The notes below the pieces were generated by a model. It did no database searches. It was not told the origin of the DNA and saw only the letters and a program-made list of their open reading frames with translations. This document shows, piece after piece, positions 22,838 to 27,305 of a stretch of 27,305 bases of DNA (its first letter is position 1; each line of letters starts with the position of its first letter). The stretch spans positions 1-27,305 of the forward strand of contig CAISTO010000471.1 in assembly GCA_903888395.1 (NCBI GenBank), read 5' to 3'. Source of the stretch: an uncultured Bacteroidota bacterium. Its GTDB lineage: Bacteria; Bacteroidota; Bacteroidia; UKL13-3. The position numbers and the translations under genes were made by a program.

Positions 22838-24541
22838 TTAAGTTAATTGAAATTCGGCTAGGCCAAATAAATATTTAAACATTCCTTGTAAACGGGAATA
22901 AACTGCTTGTTTTTTAGTGTTATCGGTTGGAGCTGCTTTGTATTGATTCCAAGCATCGCTCCAATAATAATCAGCCGCTTGTCCTGAAAGTAAAAAAGCG
23001 GTTTTTATTTGTGCTTTACTTGCAGCCGATAAGTCTATTGCATAAAGCAAACTGATTGCCTGACTAACTAATAAATTCGGATCTTCGGGCGTTGTAAATA
23101 AGTCAACTAATGCTATAGGATCTAAAATAAGTTTAAAGCTTTGGCGATTATAACCTGAATAAACCATGGCATCGCAAAACTGATTGCGTTTGGGTAATGA
23201 ATCGGAATTTATCCAAAGCTCATAATATTGTGGCGATTGATAATAAGCGGGCCAACCTGCTACACCTGGCGCATCACCAATGTCTTGTCCTATTAATGCA
23301 CAAGCTTGTTGAACATACACCCAATGTGTGTATTGTTGCAAAACAATAGCTGAAGTAGGAAATTTTAAATTAAATGTGCGAGCTAAACCTATTAAATGAT
23401 CGGTTGGTGGTTTTATTAAACAACCCACATTTAATGAATCGTAAAAATGTTCGCTTTTAAGTAATGTTTCAATGACTGTTTTTATATTGTAATTACTGTT
23501 TCTAAATACGGTGGCTAAGGGTAAAATTACATTGGTTTCAACCGATGAATCGATGTTATAGTAAACAAAAAAGCGATAAATTTTTCGGCAAATATAATTG
23601 GCCACTTCATTTTGAGCAAAAATCATGTTCATCAAATCATCTACTTCTGAAGCTCCATTTGTACCCGTTTTACCGGTAATAACTGTGTTGTTATAAAACG
23701 ATGAAAACTGTTTATTAGTGGTATCGTGTTTTGTGCTGTCAAAATAGGAAACATTGGCTGTTCTATTTGTTCTCCAACCTGTCATTACTCTTGCCGCAGC
23801 TTTTACATCATCTTCGGTGTAGTGATTTGCTAAATCTTTTCCTACAGTAAAAAGCTCTTGAAGCTCTCTTCCAAAATTTTCGTCAGGGGCGGTATTGGTG
23901 TTTTTTTCTCCATTTAAATATACCAACATGCCACAATCTGTGGCTAATAATCGGGTTAAAGTTTTATAGTTGCCAAGGCAATTTTGGCGTAATATTTTAT
24001 GGTGGTCGTAACAGAAACGAGCAGATTGAATGACAGTAGTTTCGGTTGCGAAAAGATTATGCCAAAACAAAATCATTTTTTCATTGATTGTTCTGTCTTG
24101 ATTAATCATTAAACTAGTCCACCAAGCTTTATATGATTGCCTGCGGACACCATTTAAATTAGGATTATCAACTGCATTTACCCAAGTTTGACCAAGAGGA
24201 ACGTCTACATCTGCCTGGCTTCCACTGTAATGATTCAATGGTGGTGCGGGATAAACAGTTGAAATATTTAAAAGGGAATCAACAGCTTGAACCATTGATT
24301 TACTTTTAAAAAAATCAATATCGGCTTTTGTAACCCCAAATAAAGCTCTGCGGCACAAATGTTTTATTTGTTCCTCGCCCCAAGTTCCGGTGTATTCACT
24401 TATACCAGTACTCGTTTTTCGTAAATCATTTGGTAATTCTTTGTTTGAAGGATCTTTGAATGGATAAACAGGTAATTGCTTATCATCAAGTGCGTCTAAC
24501 GCTACATTTTGAAAAAATTGTTTGCGGTTAATTTGTGCCAT
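22838..24541 (-). CDS. DUF1800 family protein
   Basis: 567 residues from the ATG at 24539-24541; the preceding in-frame TTG at 24544 is less likely. Family blocks seen are HLCRRALFGVTKADIDFF near residue 65, MILFWHNLFAT, NFGRELQELFTVG, AARVMTGW, ICRKIYRFFVYY, GDAPGVAGWPAYY and the closing GMFKYLFGLAEFQL. No clear signal peptide or sorting domain is visible, unlike in its DUF1501 partner. The biochemical role of the family is unknown to me. First gene of the DUF1800-DUF1501 operon. An exact TAATTTTG -7 element lies at 24570-24577. Confidence 0.9.
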   Translation of the reverse strand: MAQINRKQFFQNVALDALDDKQLPVYPFKDPSNKELPNDLRKTSTGISEYTGTWGEEQIKHLCRRALFGVTKADIDFFKSKSMVQAVDSLLNISTVYPAPPLNHYSGSQADVDVPLGQTWVNAVDNPNLNGVRRQSYKAWWTSLMINQDRTINEKMILFWHNLFATETTVIQSARFCYDHHKILRQNCLGNYKTLTRLLATDCGMLVYLNGEKNTNTAPDENFGRELQELFTVGKDLANHYTEDDVKAAARVMTGWRTNRTANVSYFDSTKHDTTNKQFSSFYNNTVITGKTGTNGASEVDDLMNMIFAQNEVANYICRKIYRFFVYYNIDSSVETNVILPLATVFRNSNYNIKTVIETLLKSEHFYDSLNVGCLIKPPTDHLIGLARTFNLKFPTSAIVLQQYTHWVYVQQACALIGQDIGDAPGVAGWPAYYQSPQYYELWINSDSLPKRNQFCDAMVYSGYNRQSFKLILDPIALVDLFTTPEDPNLLVSQAISLLYAIDLSAASKAQIKTAFLLSGQAADYYWSDAWNQYKAAPTDNTKKQAVYSRLQGMFKYLFGLAEFQLT

Positions 24542-24569
24542 CAACTAAATTGTTTAAAAAAAGAGTTGT

Positions 24570-24596
24570 CAAAATTATTTTTTTTAAAAGCTCCAA
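24570..24596 (-). promoter_or_regulatory. Candidate promoter of the DUF1800-DUF1501 operon
   Basis: The minus-strand -7 element TAATTTTG (24570-24577) is an exact consensus match, but the nearest TTG (24594-24596) is only 16 bases away, below the usual 19-21. Confidence 0.45.
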
Positions 24597-24635
24597 GCTC
24601 TGATTAAATAAAAATGAAATAGTTTAATTTATTTT

Positions 24636-25391
24636 TTATTCTACTACTATTTTTTCGTGAAATTGATTGTTTTCGTTTTCAATTTGTAACAGGTAAATGC
24701 CTTTAGCAATTCCATCTAATTGAATATTTTGTTGGTTAAAACCTACATTTAAGTTTACTAATTGCATAGCAACCAAAGTGCCTTGAATATTATATACTTT
24801 AACTGTACAATTGCTTGAATTTTTATTCCAAACCGATAAATTAAATTGGTTATTTACAATTGGATTAGGGAAAATTTGGTAATTAAAGTTTTCATTTTGG
24901 TTGGCGTTTTTAATAGAAACCGGACTATTTACAATTAATGAATAAGCGGTTAATGTATCATAAACTGTTTGTGAGCCTAAAATACCAATTGAAACTTTAA
25001 TTTTTAAAACTATTTCTAAAGGATAAACACCTTTTTGAGTTGGAGTTCCTTTTATATCAGCACAGCCATTTCCACCACCAGGAATGGTACAATTAGCAGT
25101 ATTACATTGGAAACTCATCCCATTAGGAATCCCATTTACTTGAACTATTGTAAATGAATCAACGTTGGCTTTTGTAGTTCCAAATATTGGTATTGTAACC
25201 ATGGTATCTTTGGTTACATGAAACTGTAAAATTTCAGCATAAGTTTGTCCAACACGAGCAGCGGGTAAAATAGCTGGGTAAACCCCTGTAGTTACTAATG
25301 AAAGGTCGGGAGTGCATTGTGCATTTGCAAAAGAATTAATAAGGAATATGCTAATACAAGTAGCAATAATTTTGTAGTATTTTAGTTTCAT
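24636..25391 (-). CDS. Secreted protein with T9SS sorting domain
   Basis: 251 residues from the ATG at 25389-25391. An in-frame TTG at 25424 sits within the promoter and is rejected as a start. The signal peptide is MKLKYYKIIATCISIFLINS...ANAQ. The mature region (residues 26-165) has Ig-like beta character, with a segment GIPNGMSFQC and a cysteine-containing CTIPGGGNGCADIKGTPTQKG that resembles putative Ig repeats. The last 80 or so residues form a type A sorting domain: YQIFPNPIVNNQFNLSV, VKVYNIQGTLV, GIAKGIYLLQIENEN and a final KIVVE. It is therefore probable T9SS cargo, surface-attached or released. The specific function is unknown. It has its own strong promoter. Confidence 0.82.
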   Translation of the reverse strand: MKLKYYKIIATCISIFLINSFANAQCTPDLSLVTTGVYPAILPAARVGQTYAEILQFHVTKDTMVTIPIFGTTKANVDSFTIVQVNGIPNGMSFQCNTANCTIPGGGNGCADIKGTPTQKGVYPLEIVLKIKVSIGILGSQTVYDTLTAYSLIVNSPVSIKNANQNENFNYQIFPNPIVNNQFNLSVWNKNSSNCTVKVYNIQGTLVAMQLVNLNVGFNQQNIQLDGIAKGIYLLQIENENNQFHEKIVVE

Positions 25392-25421
25392 AATTTTTGA
25401 ATATTTTGTGAGTTTAAAATC

Positions 25422-25453
25422 CAAATATATTAATTTACAGATATGATTTACAA
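25422..25453 (-). promoter_or_regulatory. Promoter of the secreted T9SS cargo gene
   Basis: On the minus strand TTG (25451-25453, within TTTTG), a 21-base spacer and an exact TATATTTG (25422-25429) match the phylum consensus. It is the cleanest promoter in the window besides rpsO. Confidence 0.75.
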
Positions 25454-25523
25454 AAGGATAAGAAAATTTTTATAAAACGATCAAATTTTTACAATAAACC
25501 AATAAAAAAATGAAGTTAAATAA

Positions 25524-25556
25524 TTGACTATTTTCAATTAAGAATTGCTTTATTTG
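25524..25556 (+). promoter_or_regulatory. Weak candidate promoter of the phosphatase gene
   Basis: TTG (25524-25526), a 22-base spacer and TTTATTTG (25549-25556, one mismatch). The spacer is one base longer than usual and the -7 element ends only 5 bases before the ATG. Confidence 0.35.
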
Positions 25557-25561
25557 TAAAT

Positions 25562-26050
25562 ATGCAATCTGTATTATTTGTTTGTTTAGGAAATATTTGT
25601 CGTTCACCATTGGCCGAAGCACTTTTTTTAAAACATGTAAACGAACAAAATTTATTCGAGAAATTCAGCGCTGATTCTGCTGGAACTGCTGCTTATCATT
25701 TGGGAGAATTTGCCGATAAAAGAACGCGAGCAATGGCTTTAAAGTTGAGTAATTTGAATCTTTCTCACAAAGCAAGGCAGTTTGAATCCAACGATTTTAT
25801 AGCGTTTGATTTTATAGTTGCCATGGATAAAACCAACTTCCAAAACATCATGAAGTTAAAGCCCGAAAATGCCAAGGCAAAAGTACTTTTAATGAGGCAT
25901 TACGACAGCATGATTCAAAATGAAGATGCCATTCCTGACCCTTATTATGGTAACGATAATGACTTTGAAAAAGTTCATCATATGTTGAATGATTGTACCA
26001 AAAACTTTCTGAAGGAATTGATGAGAAATAATATTAGAATTATTTCATAA
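25562..26050 (+). CDS. Low-molecular-weight protein tyrosine phosphatase
   Basis: 162 residues, the usual size. The catalytic P-loop CLGNICRS carries nucleophile C8 and R14 near the N-terminus (VLFVCLGNICRSPLAEA). The general acid is D126 in IPDPYYG. The segment SADSAGTAAYHLGE is also typical. It should remove phosphate from tyrosines in cytoplasmic proteins. In other bacteria such enzymes (Wzb, YwlE types) act on tyrosine kinases of capsule synthesis or on arginine-phosphorylated proteins. No kinase lies nearby, so the partner is unknown. Confidence 0.93.
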   Translation: MQSVLFVCLGNICRSPLAEALFLKHVNEQNLFEKFSADSAGTAAYHLGEFADKRTRAMALKLSNLNLSHKARQFESNDFIAFDFIVAMDKTNFQNIMKLKPENAKAKVLLMRHYDSMIQNEDAIPDPYYGNDNDFEKVHHMLNDCTKNFLKELMRNNIRIIS

Positions 26051-26080
26051 TTCAATAATTGCTGCAAATTTTTGTTTTGT

Positions 26081-26156
26081 CGTCATTGCGAACGTAGTGA
26101 AGCAATCTAAAACAAAAACTTACAATGAGATTGCTTCACTACGTTCGCAATAACGA
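26081..26156. repeat. Long palindromic repeat element
   Basis: The arms at 26081-26108 and 26128-26155 pair at 27 of 28 positions around a 19-nt loop; each arm contains gattgcttcactacgttcgc or its complement. It lies between the converging phosphatase and uvrC genes. There is no T-tract, so it is not a standard terminator. The cattgcgaac...gaagcaatct core resembles dispersed REP/MITE-like repeats of Bacteroidota, recalled rather than counted. Confidence 0.75.
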
Positions 26157-26179
26157 GTAGAATTATTAAAGAGGCCTAA

Positions 26180-27305
26180 TCAATTATCAAAATAATCTTT
26201 CACCAATTTTGCTTTGGCTGCGCCAATAATATCGCTGAGTAAATCCATGTTTGCTTCTTGAATTTTCTTTACAGATTTCAATTCTTTTAGCAGCATTTTA
26301 GCAGTTCCAGGACCAATGCCTTTGATGTTTTCTAATTCAGTTACAAACGTATTTTTACTACGCCTGTTTCTGTGGTTTGTAATACCAAATCGATGGGCTT
26401 CATCGCGCAATTGTTGAATAATTTTTAAAGTCTCCGATTTTTTATCAATGTACAAAGGAAATTCATCGTTTGGATAATATAATTCTTCTAATCGTTTGGC
26501 AATACCAATTACAGGAATTTTCCCATATAAATTTAGCTTTCGCAAGCTTGCTATTGCAGAACTTAATTGACCCTTTCCGCCATCTATAATGATTAAATTA
26601 GGCAATGGTTCATTCTCGTCTAATAAGCGCTTATATCGCCTAAAAACTACTTCTTCCATGGTGGCAAAATCATTTGGACCTTCCACTGTTTTTACATTAA
26701 AAATCCGGTAATCTTTTTTACTCGGTTTTGCATCTTTAAAAACCACACATGCCGATACTGGATTGGTTCCGTTTAAGTTTGAATTATCAAAACATTCAAT
26801 ATGATGTGGAAGTTCTGTTAAACGCAAATCATTTTTCATTTGCGTAAGCACTCTGTCTACTTTTAGTTCAGGATTTACCGCTTCGTATTTTGCTAGTTTA
26901 TCTTTCTTGTAATACAAGGCATTTTTCAAAGAAAGATCTAATAATTTCTTTCTATCGCCCACTTTTGGAACAGTAATCGTGATGCGTTCATCGCTCCAAT
27001 CCAACTCAAATGGAACAATAATTTCCTTGCTGGTACTGTGGTATTCATCGCGCACTTCAGCAATGGCCAAGCTCAGTAATTCAGCATCTAATTCCTCCAT
27101 TTTTTTCTTTACTTCAAAAGTTTGCGTTTGAATAATAATGCCATTCGAAACCTTTAAATAATTGATAAAAGCAAAACGTTCATCGCTTACAATGCTAAAA
27201 ATATCTACATCGTTCATAATTCCACTAACTATGGTCGATTTACTTTGGTAATTTTCCAAGGAATCTAACTTGCGTTTATACCTTGCAGCTTCTTCAAATT
27301 TTAAA
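26180..27305 (-). CDS. uvrC: Excinuclease ABC subunit C, C-terminal part (runs off the window)
   Basis: About 375 residues are visible; the reading frame stays open to the right edge, so the N-terminal GIY-YIG nuclease and its start are outside. The fragment begins in the UVR domain (KFEEAARYKRKLDSLENYQSKS), which contacts UvrB. The RNase H-like endonuclease domain that makes the 5' cut follows, with acidic residues in HHIECFDNSNLNG and NLIIIDGGKGQL and the conserved histidine in RDEAHRFGITNHR. The C-terminal helix-hairpin-helix is LENIKGIGPGTAKMLLKELKS. UvrC works in nucleotide excision repair with UvrA and UvrB. It ends in TGA, facing the phosphatase gene across a palindromic repeat. Confidence 0.96.
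   Translation of the reverse strand, partial: LKFEEAARYKRKLDSLENYQSKSTIVSGIMNDVDIFSIVSDERFAFINYLKVSNGIIIQTQTFEVKKKMEELDAELLSLAIAEVRDEYHSTSKEIIVPFELDWSDERITITVPKVGDRKKLLDLSLKNALYYKKDKLAKYEAVNPELKVDRVLTQMKNDLRLTELPHHIECFDNSNLNGTNPVSACVVFKDAKPSKKDYRIFNVKTVEGPNDFATMEEVVFRRYKRLLDENEPLPNLIIIDGGKGQLSSAIASLRKLNLYGKIPVIGIAKRLEELYYPNDEFPLYIDKKSETLKIIQQLRDEAHRFGITNHRNRRSKNTFVTELENIKGIGPGTAKMLLKELKSVKKIQEANMDLLSDIIGAAKAKLVKDYFDN

Noticed and set aside
24542..24544. TTG start for DUF1800
   Set aside because: The adjacent in-frame ATG gives the same protein one residue shorter and needs no rare start codon.
25392..25424. TTG start for the secreted T9SS protein
   Set aside because: That start lies in the -7 promoter element, and the ATG at 25391 gives a normal signal peptide.
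27257..27259. TTG as the start of uvrC
   Set aside because: The frame is open to the window edge and the upstream residues match the UVR domain, so the gene is simply cut by the window.

Overview
The window looks like a chromosomal segment of an AT-rich member of the Bacteroidota. The evidence is two proteins with type IX secretion (T9SS, Por) C-terminal sorting domains, promoters of the TTG-N19..21-TAnnTTTG type, starts without obvious Shine-Dalgarno sequences, a tandem DUF1800/DUF1501 pair, and an RluA-type N-terminal domain typical of the phylum. Most of it is ordinary housekeeping and accessory sequence. I see no prophage, transposase, CRISPR array, tRNA or rRNA.

Layout. 1-433 is a non-coding block of hairpins and inverted repeats. 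434-1923 holds a secreted thioredoxin-like protein, a lone N-terminal domain of a Bacteroidota RluA-type pseudouridine synthase, and a 27-codon gene remnant. 2028-4669 is rpsO followed by pnp, the same order as in Escherichia coli, separated by two hairpins and a possible RNA pseudoknot just ahead of pnp. 4756-7454 (minus) is an MsbA-like ABC exporter followed by a glycosyltransferase, probably one operon for envelope glycolipid or polysaccharide. 7574-8401 (minus) is a two-domain universal stress protein. 8600-9784 is a class III aminotransferase. 10057-13278 is infB with a lengthened, repeat-bearing N-terminal region.

13427-16916 is the most unusual stretch. A conserved hypothetical gene and acs (acetyl-CoA synthetase, minus) probably once faced each other across one bidirectional terminator. 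That terminator is now present twice, 962 bp apart and nearly identical, and a divergent pair of small exported-protein genes lies between the copies. 17075-17560 (minus) is a SlyD-like FKBP prolyl isomerase. 17989-18708 is a membrane-anchored coiled-coil protein. 18779-20773 (minus) is a bifunctional formiminotransferase-cyclodeaminase plus a small membrane protein. 20774-21223 is a 450-bp gene-free region carrying a 38-bp direct repeat and degenerate palindromes.

21224-25391 (minus) is a T9SS cargo cluster: DUF1800, DUF1501 with a sorting domain, and upstream a separately transcribed secreted protein with a sorting domain. 25562-26050 is a low-molecular-weight protein tyrosine phosphatase. 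It faces uvrC (C-terminal part only, running off the right edge) across a long palindromic repeat element.

The best candidates for something undescribed are the pnp-leader pseudoknot and the terminator-flanked divergent gene cassette. Both are inferences from sequence alone.
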